Of a DNA stretch of 64,000 nucleotides, positions 17,041 to 26,026 are shown one piece after another; position 1 is the first letter of the stretch, and each line of letters opens with the position of its first letter. Made by a program: the position numbers and the translations under genes. Under the pieces are notes generated by a model. The model ran no database searches, was not told the DNA's origin, and was given only the letters and a program-made list of their open reading frames with translations. The stretch is from JANNSX01 sp046348995 (GTDB lineage: Bacteria; Pseudomonadota; Alphaproteobacteria; Rhizobiales; Hyphomicrobiaceae), in assembly GCA_046348995.1 (NCBI GenBank), contig JAXMDB010000001.1:310001-374000 (forward strand), written 5' to 3'.

Positions 17041-17865
17041 TCAGGGCAGGATCGCGAAGGCCCGTGCCGGGAAGCCGAAGCCGTTCTCGACCTTGGGCCA
17101 AGTCACGACGATGAGCGAGCCGGTGGCCGGCACCTGATCGAGGTTGGCCATCACCTCGATTTGGTAGTGGCCGTTCTTCAGGATCCAGGTTTCGGAATCC
17201 ATCGTCTGCGTGATGTCGGTGTCGAGGCCCTCGTGCCCAATCGCCGTTACGCCGCGCGTCTCGAACAGGTATTTGATGGCGTCGAGCGTCCAGGCTGGGA
17301 ACGGATAGCGCTTGAACTTCTCGGGGTTCGCGTCCCAATCCTTGTACATGTCGGTGCGGAGTGCTGCGAACGCGCCCTTCGGAACCTCGCCGTTCTCCTT
17401 CTCCCACGCCTTGACGTCGTCGACGGTCAGCGCGTGGTTCTCGTCCTGAGCGAAGAACTTCGTGTCGTCGAACACGACGAGCGGCAGGATCATCTGCTCG
17501 AGCGGGATCTTGTCCATCGTGATCCCGTTCGGGTCGAAGTGGGCCGGCGGATCGACGTGCGTGCCGTACTGGCCGACCATGGAATAGTAGATGGTGCGGA
17601 AGCCGTGCTTCTCGATCGTGTAGGGCTCGTGGGTCTTCGGATCAGAAGCGGCCGTCATGGTCGCCTGGCCGAAACCGCTCCAAACGGGCGTGCCGACGCC
17701 GAAGGTATGCGTCAGGTCGACCATCTTCTTGCTGGCGATGGTCTTGTAGGCATCGGCGAGGGTCGCGTCGGCCGTGAGCGCCGGTGCCGCCGTCATCGCC
17801 AGGAGCATCGACGCGAAAGCGATCTTTCCGCCGAAGCCCACAGTCTTCATGGCCTGTGTACGCAA
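17041..17865 (-). CDS. Secreted cyclase-family hydrolase
   Basis: A protein of about 274 residues with a Sec-type signal (positive start, GGKIAFASMLLAMTAAPAL, cleavage near Ala-Leu-Thr-Ala), followed by the cyclase/kynurenine-formamidase fold. It has LTHTFGVGTPVW and the metal motif GTHVDPPAHFD, then AIGHEGLDTD. The family hydrolyses amides or cyclic compounds with a metal centre. I place the start at TTG 17865 because GAGGAGG lies five bases before it; the ATG at 17850 is 20 bases from that site. Export is unusual within the family and suggests a periplasmic first step before uptake by the neighbouring importer. Confidence 0.85.
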   Translation of the reverse strand: MRTQAMKTVGFGGKIAFASMLLAMTAAPALTADATLADAYKTIASKKMVDLTHTFGVGTPVWSGFGQATMTAASDPKTHEPYTIEKHGFRTIYYSMVGQYGTHVDPPAHFDPNGITMDKIPLEQMILPLVVFDDTKFFAQDENHALTVDDVKAWEKENGEVPKGAFAALRTDMYKDWDANPEKFKRYPFPAWTLDAIKYLFETRGVTAIGHEGLDTDITQTMDSETWILKNGHYQIEVMANLDQVPATGSLIVVTWPKVENGFGFPARAFAILP

Positions 17866-17962
17866 GACAACCTCCTCGGGTTCTATCGTCGCGAGACGGA
17901 CGTCTCCGTCCCACGACGATGATGGCATGCGATCGCATCTGTCGCCACGACGAGATCGAGCC

Positions 17963-18778
17963 TTACGACTTCTGCTGATCTTCCCAATGGCCCCACTTGC
18001 AGAAAATGCCGCCCTGGAACTTCACCTGCGGGTCTTCCGGATCGCCCTGCTCGGTCTTGGCGAGCACCTTGTCGGTGAAGGCGTCGGCCGTGTCCTGCGG
18101 GCGATAGCCGAGGATCGAGGCGTACTTGTTGTCCCAGAAGGCCTGACGGTTGTTCGACGTCGCATACGAGATCAGGAAGCCGACGCGCGGCGCCTCGAGG
18201 CTGCGCTCGACGAGCTGGCGCATGTCGGCGTAGCTGAGCCAGGTGATGAGATGGCGGCGGTCGGTCGCCTCCGGGAAGCACGAGCCGATGCGCAAGCACA
18301 CGCTCTCGATGCCGAACTTGTCGAAGTAGTAGCTCGCGAGATTCTCGCCGAAAGTCTTGGAGACGCCGTAGAGGCTGTCGGGCCGCGTCGGCACCTTGGC
18401 GTCGATCGTGTGATTGCGCTCGTAGTAGCCGACCGCGTGGATGGAGCTCGCATAGACGATGCGCTTGACGCCGTGCCGGCGGGCCGCCTCGTAGATGTTA
18501 TAGGTGCCGATGATGTTGGAGTGGAGCACCTCGTCCCAGGTGCCCTCTGAGGCCTTGGCGCCCAGATGGACGATGCAGTCGCACCCCTCCACCGCCTGCA
18601 TGATCGCCGTCATGTCGTCGAGATTGCAGGGCCGGTCCTCCTCGTGCGCGGCGAGGTCGGTCGAGGGAACGATGTCGGTCAGGCGGACGTGCTTGGCGAG
18701 CGTCTGGCCGGACTTGCGGAGCTGCTTGCCGAGGGCGCCCGCGGCGCCGGTGATGAGAACGCGATTGAAGTGGCTCAT
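17963..18778 (-). CDS. Uronate-dehydrogenase-like NAD-dependent oxidoreductase
   Basis: A 271-residue extended-SDR protein. It has the Rossmann motif TGAAGALGK, HLGAKASEG, NIIGTYNIYEAAR, the catalytic YGVSK near residue 140, FGENLASYYFDKFG, and RIGSCFPE. This order and these segments closely match bacterial uronate dehydrogenase (Udh), which oxidises galacturonate or glucuronate to the aldaro-lactone. The C-terminal half differs, so another sugar acid or polyol is possible. It sits between a GMC dehydrogenase and a tartrate-type dehydrogenase, which fits stepwise oxidation of a polyhydroxy acid. Confidence 0.82.
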   Translation of the reverse strand: MSHFNRVLITGAAGALGKQLRKSGQTLAKHVRLTDIVPSTDLAAHEEDRPCNLDDMTAIMQAVEGCDCIVHLGAKASEGTWDEVLHSNIIGTYNIYEAARRHGVKRIVYASSIHAVGYYERNHTIDAKVPTRPDSLYGVSKTFGENLASYYFDKFGIESVCLRIGSCFPEATDRRHLITWLSYADMRQLVERSLEAPRVGFLISYATSNNRQAFWDNKYASILGYRPQDTADAFTDKVLAKTEQGDPEDPQVKFQGGIFCKWGHWEDQQKS

Positions 18779-18815
18779 GAGGGGTTTCCTTCTTCTGTGT
18801 TCGATGCGTGAGGGG

Positions 18816-20453
18816 TCAATTTGGCAGCGGCACGTTGGCCGGTGGCAGCGATTTGCCGAGGATCATGTCGGCGGCCTTCTCGGCGATCATGATGGTGGTC
18901 GCATTCGTATTGGCCGAGACGATGCTCGGCATCACGGAGGCGTCGACCACGCGCAAGCCCTCGATGCCGTGCACACGCAGTTGCGGATCGACGACCGACA
19001 TCTTGTCGTTGCCCATCTTGCACGTGCAGGTGAGGTGGAAATCGCCCTCGCAATTGGCGCGCAAAAAGCCTTCGATGTCGGCGGCCGACTTGATGCTCGG
19101 ACCGGGCTCGAGCTCCTTGGGGTTGAATTGGCGATAGGCCTGCTGCGAGGCGACCTCGCGGCCAATCTCGATCGAGCGCTTCAACAGCTTCACGTCGTGA
19201 TCGGTCGACATGAAGCCCGCCGTGATGCGCGGGGGCTCTGACGGATTGGCCGAGCGCAGCTTCACCGACCCGCCCTTTTCCACGCGGGCGGCGCCGATGC
19301 AGAGCGTGAAGCCATGCACGTTCGGATTGATGCTGCCGTCGCGATTGGCGACGAAGGCGAGATACTGGATCTCGATGTCGCCGTGCTTGACGGAAGAGTC
19401 GCTGCGCAGGATCGCGCAGGTCTCGACGTTGTTCGTGGCGCCGGGCCCGGTATGCGTCGTCACCCAGCGGGCACCGGTATAGAGCATCCGGTCTTTGCGG
19501 AGGTACTTGCTCATCGAGACGGGCTTGTCGACGAGATACTTCATGTAGGCGACCGGATGATCCTGCAGGTCGGCGCCGACGCCCGGCAGATTGGCGACGC
19601 ACTTGATGCCGTGCTCGCGCAAGTGCTCGGCCGGACCGAAGCCCGAAAGCATCAGGAGCTGCGGCGAGTTCGTGGCGCCCGAGGAGAGGATGGTCTCGCG
19701 CTTGGCCCGCGCCTCGATCGTCTCGCCGCCGCGCTCGAAGGTGACGCCGCCGACGCGGTTGCCCTCGACGATGAGGCCTCGGGCGAGCGCGCGGTCGGCA
19801 ACCGTCAGATTGCGGCGGCCCTTGTTGGCGCGGATATAGGCGTGGGCCGTCGAGGCGCGCTGGCCGCGATCGACGTTCATCTGGAAGTGCGCGAAGCCTT
19901 CCTGCTGGGCGCCGTTGATGTCGTCGGAGTAGCCGTAGCCGGCCTGCTGACCCGCCTCGAGAAAGGCGTGATAGAGCGGGGAGGGGAGGTCGCCCCGGCG
20001 CACATGCACCGGACCGCTGCCGCCGCGATAGGTGGATTCACCTTCCTGCCACGTCTCGAGCCGCTTGAAGTAGGGCAGCACCTCGCGCCACGACCAGCCG
20101 GCCGCGCCCTCGGTGACCCACCGCTCGTAGTCGAGCGCGTGGCCACGGATGAAGCACATGCCGTTGATGGCGGATGAGCCGCCGAGCACCTTGCCGCGCG
20201 GCTGGAATACGCTGCGGCCGCCGAGCTGCGGCTCAGGCTCGCCTTCGTACATCCAGTTGAACTTGGCGTTGCGCCAGGCCTCGCCGAAGGCCGCGGGCAT
20301 TTCGATTTTCCAGTAGTCGAGCCAGTTGCCGCGCGAGTGTCCTGCTTCCACCAGCAGCACCGAGACGGACGGGTCTTCCGACAGGCGCACCGCGAGCGTG
20401 CAGCCCGCCGATCCACCGCCGATGATGACGTAGTCGTACTCCGCCCGAGCCAT
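18816..20453 (-). CDS. GMC-family dehydrogenase (choline dehydrogenase-like)
   Basis: A 545-residue FAD enzyme. It has GGGSAGCTLA near residue 12, the first GMC signature (PRGKVLGGSSAING) near 80, the second signature (SSGATNSPQLLMLSG) near 260, and the C-terminal HLTCTCKMG, VVDASVMP and NTNATTIMIAEKAAD segment. It belongs to the BetA/alcohol dehydrogenase branch. The ATG at 20453 is seven bases from GGAGG. It follows the ABC ATPase by 29 bases and is surely cotranscribed, so its alcohol substrate is probably the imported compound or a derivative. Confidence 0.93.
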   Translation of the reverse strand: MARAEYDYVIIGGGSAGCTLAVRLSEDPSVSVLLVEAGHSRGNWLDYWKIEMPAAFGEAWRNAKFNWMYEGEPEPQLGGRSVFQPRGKVLGGSSAINGMCFIRGHALDYERWVTEGAAGWSWREVLPYFKRLETWQEGESTYRGGSGPVHVRRGDLPSPLYHAFLEAGQQAGYGYSDDINGAQQEGFAHFQMNVDRGQRASTAHAYIRANKGRRNLTVADRALARGLIVEGNRVGGVTFERGGETIEARAKRETILSSGATNSPQLLMLSGFGPAEHLREHGIKCVANLPGVGADLQDHPVAYMKYLVDKPVSMSKYLRKDRMLYTGARWVTTHTGPGATNNVETCAILRSDSSVKHGDIEIQYLAFVANRDGSINPNVHGFTLCIGAARVEKGGSVKLRSANPSEPPRITAGFMSTDHDVKLLKRSIEIGREVASQQAYRQFNPKELEPGPSIKSAADIEGFLRANCEGDFHLTCTCKMGNDKMSVVDPQLRVHGIEGLRVVDASVMPSIVSANTNATTIMIAEKAADMILGKSLPPANVPLPN

Positions 20454-20482
20454 GCTCAAGCCTCCTTAGATGCCTGCCGCGA

Positions 20483-21544
20483 TCAGCCTTTCAATACGAC
20501 GTTGCCCGCGCTCGGCCAGTGCGCGCGGACAGGGCTGCCGGGCTGAAAGCGCATGCCGGCGACGCTGCGCGCTTCCTGGCAGCGCAGGCTCGTGCCGTTG
20601 GCGAGGGCGACCCAGTAGACGATGCGGTTGCCGATGAAGGCGCGATCCTTGATGGTGCCGGCAAGGCCGTCGCCATCGTTGGCGAGCGCAATGACCTCAG
20701 GGCGCACCGACAGCTTGATCGTCTCGCCGGGAGCGAGATTGTCGGCCGGCACGCGGACCTCGCCGATGCCGATGTCGCAGCGTGCGGTCTGCCCCTCGAT
20801 CGCCGTTACCGTCGCCGACAGGATGTTCGTGTCGCCGAGGAACTGCGCGGCGAACAGGCTTTCGGGCGCGGCGTACATCTGCTCGGGCGTCGCGATCTGC
20901 TCGATGCGGCCCTTGTTCATGAGCACGATCCGGTCGGAGAGCACCATGGCCTCGTCCTGGTCGTGCGTGACGTAGATGAAGGTGGTGCCAGTCTCGGTGT
21001 GGATGCGCTTGAGCTCGGCCAGCATGTGCTGGCGGATCTTCAAGTCGAGGGCCGCCAGCGGCTCGTCGAGCAGCAGCACGGCCGGCCGGTTGACGAGCGC
21101 GCGGGCGAGCGCCACGCGCTGCGACTGGCCGCCCGAAAGCTGCGTGATCCAGCGGTCGGCGAGATCGGTCATCTGCACGAGCTCGAGGATGCGCTTGACC
21201 TCGGTGCGGATGGTTTCCCTCGGCGTCTTCTTGAGGCGGAGACCGAAGGCGATGTTGTCGAACACGTCCAAATGCGGGAACAGCGCATAGCGCTGGAACA
21301 CCATGTTGACGGGCCGGCGCTCGGGGGGAATGCCGCGCATGTCGGCGCCGCGGATCTTGATCTGGCCGGTGGTCGGCTCCTCGAAGCCGGCGACGATCCG
21401 CATGAGCGTGGTCTTGCCGCAGCCCGACGGCCCGAGCAGCGTCAGGATCTCACCCTCGCGGATGTCGAGGTTGATCTCGTGCAGCGCCTGGAAGGCGCCG
21501 AAGGATTTGGTGATGGCGGCGAGCTTGACGATAGGGTCGATCAT
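20483..21544 (-). CDS. ABC importer ATPase (spermidine/putrescine type)
   Basis: A 353-residue ATPase with Walker A GPSGCGKT near residue 38, the Q-loop region FQRYALFPH, signature LSGGQSQRVALARAL, Walker B VLLLDEPLAALD and the switch His in YVTHDQDEAM. A C-terminal TOBE domain (about residues 270-350) is present, as in PotA. The ATG follows the upstream permease stop by one base, with GGAGG seven bases upstream inside that gene, so translation is coupled. Together with two permeases and a binding protein it forms a complete class of organic-cation or polyol-amine importer. Confidence 0.95.
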   Translation of the reverse strand: MIDPIVKLAAITKSFGAFQALHEINLDIREGEILTLLGPSGCGKTTLMRIVAGFEEPTTGQIKIRGADMRGIPPERRPVNMVFQRYALFPHLDVFDNIAFGLRLKKTPRETIRTEVKRILELVQMTDLADRWITQLSGGQSQRVALARALVNRPAVLLLDEPLAALDLKIRQHMLAELKRIHTETGTTFIYVTHDQDEAMVLSDRIVLMNKGRIEQIATPEQMYAAPESLFAAQFLGDTNILSATVTAIEGQTARCDIGIGEVRVPADNLAPGETIKLSVRPEVIALANDGDGLAGTIKDRAFIGNRIVYWVALANGTSLRCQEARSVAGMRFQPGSPVRAHWPSAGNVVLKG

Positions 21545-21545
21545 C

Positions 21546-22343
21546 TCAAGCCTCCAATCCTGCACCGCGACGGTGCTTGAGCTTTCGCATGCGGTTGAGC
21601 CAGCCGATCAGGCCGAAGACGACGATGACGGAGACGACGCAGGAGAGCGCGAGCACGGACGCGGCGTTGATCGCCGGAGTGATCGCTTGCCGCATCATGG
21701 ACCAGATGGCGATCGGCAGCGTCGTCTCTGAGCCCGCGGCGAACAGCGTCACGATGACCTCGTCGAAGGAGATCGCAAAGCACATGATGGCGGCGCCGAT
21801 GAGGGTCGGCGCGATGATCGGCAAGGTCACGAGACGGAAGCTGTCCCACGCGCTGGCGCCGAGATCGCGGGCCGCTTCCTCGAGCGAAAGATCGAAATAT
21901 TCGAGCCGCGACCGGCTCGCCTCGATGAAGAACGGCAGGCAGACGAGGACGTGCGCCATCGCCACCGTCACGAGCGAGCGGCTGACACCGAGCTGGCCGA
22001 ACAGCGTCAAGAGCGAGATACCGATAAAGAGGCCGGGAAGCGCAACGGGCGCGAAGGTCAGGTAGCCGAACACGGCCTTCGTCCGGCCCTGTAGCCGCGC
22101 CAGCGCCAGCGCGGCCATCGAGCCGATGATCGTCGTCGCAATGGTGCTCGAGACGGCGACGACGACGCTGCGCCGGAGCGACTCGACCAGCACTGGGTTC
22201 TCGAAGAACTTCTGATACCAGATCAGGCTCAGCCCCTGGATCGGGAAGTACTGGGCGGGCGAGGAGTGGAAGCTGAAGAGAATGATGAGGAACAGCGGTC
22301 CGAACAGCACCGCCACATAGAGCCAGACGTAAGCGCGCAGCAC
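21546..22343 (-). CDS. ABC importer permease (PotC-like)
   Basis: A 265-residue inner-membrane protein with about six transmembrane helices, starting with a hydrophobic stretch (YVWLYVAVLFGPLFLIILF). It carries the EAA loop facing the ATPase (EEAARDLGASAWDSFRLVTLPII) near residue 160. Order and size match PotC/YdcV permeases. It is 12 bases from the preceding permease gene and one base from the ATPase gene. Confidence 0.95.
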   Translation of the reverse strand: MLRAYVWLYVAVLFGPLFLIILFSFHSSPAQYFPIQGLSLIWYQKFFENPVLVESLRRSVVVAVSSTIATTIIGSMAALALARLQGRTKAVFGYLTFAPVALPGLFIGISLLTLFGQLGVSRSLVTVAMAHVLVCLPFFIEASRSRLEYFDLSLEEAARDLGASAWDSFRLVTLPIIAPTLIGAAIMCFAISFDEVIVTLFAAGSETTLPIAIWSMMRQAITPAINAASVLALSCVVSVIVVFGLIGWLNRMRKLKHRRGAGLEA

Positions 22344-22355
22344 GGCCGGCTCCTT

Positions 22356-23228
22356 TCAGTGATAGCGCCGGTTGGGCGCGAGCCCGGAGGCTCTGAACAG
22401 TAGGACGACGACGATGTAGATCGCGACGAAGACGAGGAAGCAGATGAAGGCCATGGCCGCGCCGAACGGCCAGTTTCCAGTCGCGCGGAACTGATTGGAG
22501 ATCAGCAGGCCGACCGTCATGCCGTTCGTCCCGCCGAGCACCTGTGGCGCCACGTAATCGCCGGTCGCGAGCACGAGCGTGAACATGAAGGCGCTGACGA
22601 GGCCGCGATAGATCATCGGGATGGTGACGCGGAACAGCGTCGAGACCGAGCTCGCGCCGAGATCGCGGGCGGCCTCCAGATACTCGGGCCGGACGTCGCG
22701 CAGAGCCGACAGCAGCATCAGCAGCGTCAGCGGCATGAAGATGTGGACGAGCGCGATGACGACGGCGACGGGATTGTAGAGGATGAACTCGAGGGGCTGA
22801 TCGATCAGGCCGAGCTGGATGAGCGAGGTGTTCACGAAGCCGTTCGATCCGAGGATCATCCGCCAGCCGTAGATGCGCACGAGATAGCTCGTGATCCACG
22901 AGGCGATGATCAGATAGAGCAGCGTGTTGTTGTTGGTCCGGTAGACGATGTACCAGGCAACAGGAAAGCTCGCGAGAACGGAGACGGTCGCGGTCGAGAT
23001 GCCGAGCTTGAGGCTCAGCCACATGACGCGCCAGAAGCCCTCGCTATTCAGCGCCCTCGTATAGTTCTCGAGGATGAAGTCGGGGATCGGGATGAAGGCT
23101 TTGGAGCGATAGAAGCTATAGACGAGCAGCAGCAGCGTCGGCACGACGAACAGGCAGATCATGTAGAGGAAAGCCGGTGCCGCGAGCACCAGCCCCGTCC
23201 GCTCGCGCGCGCTCATCGTGCTGGCCAT
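22356..23228 (-). CDS. ABC importer permease (PotB-like)
   Basis: A 290-residue inner-membrane protein with six predicted helices, an N-terminal helix LVLAAPAFLYMICLFVVP, and the EAA loop (LEAARDLGASSVSTLFRV) near residue 195. The start is placed at the ATG at 23228, with GGAG eight bases upstream; an earlier codon in the same frame lacks a site. It pairs with the PotC-like permease. A 100-base gap separates it from the binding-protein gene, which could hold an attenuating hairpin or simply reflect higher expression of the binding protein. Confidence 0.94.
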   Translation of the reverse strand: MASTMSARERTGLVLAAPAFLYMICLFVVPTLLLLVYSFYRSKAFIPIPDFILENYTRALNSEGFWRVMWLSLKLGISTATVSVLASFPVAWYIVYRTNNNTLLYLIIASWITSYLVRIYGWRMILGSNGFVNTSLIQLGLIDQPLEFILYNPVAVVIALVHIFMPLTLLMLLSALRDVRPEYLEAARDLGASSVSTLFRVTIPMIYRGLVSAFMFTLVLATGDYVAPQVLGGTNGMTVGLLISNQFRATGNWPFGAAMAFICFLVFVAIYIVVVLLFRASGLAPNRRYH

Positions 23229-23328
23229 GCCCGCTCCAGACCTAGGCAACGCTGCGGAGAACGACTTTCGCGCTCCGCAGCGGCGTCAGGAAAAGGCGAG
23301 CGGCACCGCCGCTCGCCGGTCGATTTGG

Positions 23329-24513
23329 TCAGATGCCGGACTTCAGATCCTGATAGGCCTGCACCCACTCGTCGTAGGTGGCGAACTCCGTCGACTCGCG
23401 GGGCGGAATGCCCTTGAGCGGGGTCTTCTTCAGATCCTCGTCCAGCGTCGCGTAGCTGTAGAGGCCCTTGGTGTCCGCATCCATCAGGTCGACGGCCTTG
23501 CGGGCCGGCGTGCCGCAGATGGTGTGCTTCGACAGGAAGGCCTGCGGCGCGGGGGCCATCGCCTCGTTGATGAAGGCGTGCGCCGTCTCGAGGTTCTCGG
23601 CCGAGGTCGGGATGCAGAGCGCATCGCACCACAGGAACGCGCCCTCCTTCGGGATCACGTAGTCGCACTGGCCGCCCTGCCGCTTGACGTTGGCGACGCT
23701 GTCGGTGCCGCAGGTCAGGCAGGCCCAGGCGTCGCCCGAGGTGATGAGCGAGACGATGTCGCCGTTGGAGGCGGCGAAGGTCTTGGCCTGGTCGCGATAC
23801 AGCTTCGCGTTCTCGAAGATCTTCTTCAGATCGTCCTTCGAGACGTTGGGATACGTGTCGACGCCGGCCAGAACCGAGAACGTCGGCCAGGTGCCGGTGT
23901 TGTCGTCGGAGATGACGATCTTGCCCTTGTACTCGGGCTTCAAGAGGTCCGTGTAGGACTCGGGCTTGGGCATCTTGGAGGGATCATAGATCAGCGAGAC
24001 GAGGCCCCAGCAGAAGGGAATGGCCCACTGATTGCCGTCCCAGTACCAGCGATCCTTCTGGTAGAACGCGTCGAAAATGTCGTCCTTGTTGTAGTTGGGG
24101 ATCTTCGACATATCGAGCTTGTTGAGGATCTTGAGCTCCTCGGCGTAGAACTTGTTGTAGGCTTGGTTGTAGGACGTGACGTCGAGGCGCACCGGGCTGC
24201 CGCCGACGAGTTTCGATTGTACGTCGTCCTGCGTCGCCATCGAGGAGTTGGCGATCTTGACGCCGTTCTTATCGGCCCACTCCTTGGTCGGCTCGATCAT
24301 GTCGTAGCCTTCCCACGTCAGCGTGATGAGATCGCCGCCGACGGCGGCCTTCGCCGAGCGTGGGAGCATCGGGATCGTCATGAGGCCGCTCGCGGCCGCT
24401 GCGGCGGCAAGGGTGCCCTTCATGAAGCCGCGCCGGTCGAGCTCGGCGAGCTTGGCGAAATCGCCGTCGGCCGCGGCCTTCAGCTGTTCGTGCGTCCAGT
24501 TGCGTCTCGTCAT
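23329..24513 (-). CDS. Extracellular solute-binding protein (PotD/F-like), Tat-exported
   Basis: A 394-residue periplasmic binding protein. The N terminus is extended by about 25 residues before a twin-arginine motif (DRRGFMKG) and an alanine-rich hydrophobic stretch ending near SAKA, which indicates Tat export. The mature part has the polyamine-binding-protein pattern: LITLTWEGYD, LVGGSPVRLDVTSYN, and the hinge region IVISDDNTGTW. In this family (PotD, PotF) acidic and aromatic residues bind amines. The ligand here may be another amine or sugar acid. Upstream GGGAGG precedes the ATG. Confidence 0.93.
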   Translation of the reverse strand: MTRRNWTHEQLKAAADGDFAKLAELDRRGFMKGTLAAAAAASGLMTIPMLPRSAKAAVGGDLITLTWEGYDMIEPTKEWADKNGVKIANSSMATQDDVQSKLVGGSPVRLDVTSYNQAYNKFYAEELKILNKLDMSKIPNYNKDDIFDAFYQKDRWYWDGNQWAIPFCWGLVSLIYDPSKMPKPESYTDLLKPEYKGKIVISDDNTGTWPTFSVLAGVDTYPNVSKDDLKKIFENAKLYRDQAKTFAASNGDIVSLITSGDAWACLTCGTDSVANVKRQGGQCDYVIPKEGAFLWCDALCIPTSAENLETAHAFINEAMAPAPQAFLSKHTICGTPARKAVDLMDADTKGLYSYATLDEDLKKTPLKGIPPRESTEFATYDEWVQAYQDLKSGI

Positions 24514-24578
24514 GTGAAGTCCTCCCGGATGGTTATTGTCGACTGCGAGAACCGATGCGAAGTCCTTATGTAATCGTT

Positions 24579-24588
24579 ATCATATGAT
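24579..24588. promoter_or_regulatory. Palindrome ATCATATGAT upstream of binding-protein gene
   Basis: A perfect 10-base palindrome 66 bases before the binding-protein start. Half-sites ATCAT/ATGAT are the same as in the palindrome at 25901-25912 but in swapped order, and the core TCATATGA matches the site at 13552. Candidate operator for the GntR/FCD regulator; inferred from sequence and position. Confidence 0.4.
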
Positions 24589-24627
24589 GACTGCCGTCGC
24601 TTGACAACGACACTGTTCGGCGTGTCA

Positions 24628-25845
24628 TCAGATGATCGCCTCCTCGAGGAACGGCCGCTTGGCGGTCACCCGCTCGAACGCCATCTCGGAGAGATCGAGC
24701 GTCGTGTAGCGGCCGTGCATGACGAGCTCGGCGACGCCACGGCCGACGGCCGGCGCCTGCTGGAGCCCGTGGCCCGAGAAGCCGTTGACGAAGATGAAGT
24801 TCTTCACGTGCGTGTGCGGGCCGATGATCGCGTTGTAGTCGAGCGTGTTGTAGTCGTAGTGGCACGACCAGAAGCGCTGCAGCTTGACGGCTTCGAACTG
24901 CGGAATGCGGTTGGCGATCGCGGGCCAGACCCGATCCTCGAAATCCTCGTGGCGCGTCTCGAAATCGTCGAGATCGGCTTCCGGATCGACCGGCGGCGCA
25001 TCGCCCGTCAGGAAGAACTGCCCCTCCGGACGGCAGAACGAGCCCGAGATGTCGATGACGTGCGGCATGCGGCCTTCGACGGGATTGCTCGCCGAGAAGA
25101 TGAACAGATCGCGCTTGCGCCGCTCGATCGGAATGTCGAGTCCGGCCATGTTGGCGACGATGCGGCCACGGCCACCCGACGTGTTGACGAGCGTGCCGCA
25201 CGCGATCCGCTCTCCCGTCTGCAACTGCACGCCCGTGATGCGGTCGCCCTCGCGATCGATGCCGACGACCTCGTTGTCGATGTAGTCGGCGCCCTGCTTC
25301 TTGGCGGCATGGCGCAGGCCGTTGAGCAGTCCGATGTTGTCGAACCAGCCCTCGGCCTCCGTCGCCCAGGAAGCACCGCCGAGATCGTCGACGTTCGCCC
25401 AGGGGAACCGCTGCTTGATGTCGCCGGGTGTCAGGAAGACGGTATGCGCGCCGAGCGAGCGTTGAAGCTCCGCCCGCGCGCGGGCCTTCTCGACGTGCTC
25501 GGGCTTCCAGCAATAGAGGAAGCCGTGCTCCTTGAAGGCGAGCTTGGGAAACACCTCGCCGGGGTAGTGCTTCTGCACGCGGTCGTGGAAGGTGCGCACG
25601 AACTCGACGCCGAACTGGCTGATCAGAATGTTGATCGGCTGCGAGAATTGCTGACGGATGCAGCTCGCCGCCCGCGCGCTCGGCGCGTGGTGGTAGGTGC
25701 TGTCGCGCTCAACGACGAGGACACGGCCCTTGAAGTCCGGATTGGAGGTTAGCCAGTAGGCGGTCGACGAGCCCATGATGGCGCCACCGACGATGACGAC
25801 GTCGTAGGATGACGCCTTCGGCCCTGCATATCGCGTCGACGTCAT
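24628..25845 (-). CDS. FAD-dependent oxidoreductase (DAO/sarcosine-oxidase type)
   Basis: A 405-residue flavoprotein with the Rossmann motif VVIVGGAIMGSS near residue 16, RAASCIRQQFS, TEAEGWFDNIGLLNGLRHAAKKQGA, and the C-terminal FVNGFSGHGLQQAPAVGRGVAEL typical of the D-amino acid oxidase family. Members oxidise amines or amino acids (for example N-methylglycine) or act on 2-hydroxy acids. It opens the minus-strand array and is divergent from the GntR regulator. Cotranscription with the importer is likely, so an amine-bearing substrate is plausible. Confidence 0.9.
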   Translation of the reverse strand: MTSTRYAGPKASSYDVVIVGGAIMGSSTAYWLTSNPDFKGRVLVVERDSTYHHAPSARAASCIRQQFSQPINILISQFGVEFVRTFHDRVQKHYPGEVFPKLAFKEHGFLYCWKPEHVEKARARAELQRSLGAHTVFLTPGDIKQRFPWANVDDLGGASWATEAEGWFDNIGLLNGLRHAAKKQGADYIDNEVVGIDREGDRITGVQLQTGERIACGTLVNTSGGRGRIVANMAGLDIPIERRKRDLFIFSASNPVEGRMPHVIDISGSFCRPEGQFFLTGDAPPVDPEADLDDFETRHEDFEDRVWPAIANRIPQFEAVKLQRFWSCHYDYNTLDYNAIIGPHTHVKNFIFVNGFSGHGLQQAPAVGRGVAELVMHGRYTTLDLSEMAFERVTAKRPFLEEAII

Positions 25846-25900
25846 GCGCTTTCGATCTCCCCCGAAAGCCGGCGTTTTGACCGCCCGCCGGCCGCAGTGC

Positions 25901-25912
25901 TATGATATCATA
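25901..25912. promoter_or_regulatory. Probable GntR operator TATGATATCATA
   Basis: A perfect 12-base palindrome in the gap between the divergent FAD oxidoreductase (start 25845) and the GntR regulator (start 26027). FadR-subfamily GntR proteins bind short AT-centred palindromes of this kind and usually control the adjacent divergent operon and themselves. Confidence 0.6.
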
Positions 25913-26026
25913 CAAGTGAGTTGCCACAGATGGCCGGGCTTGCCAAGAGCCATCCGTGAGAATGCGAGGCGGCTCTGCGGTTTTTTCGATCCGAGCTGCA
26001 GGCTTGCGAGGACGTTGGGAGGGCCG

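Noticed and set aside
24625..24635. TCATCAGATGA inverted repeat
   Set aside because: It overlaps the stop of the FAD oxidoreductase gene and has only five-base arms; likely chance.
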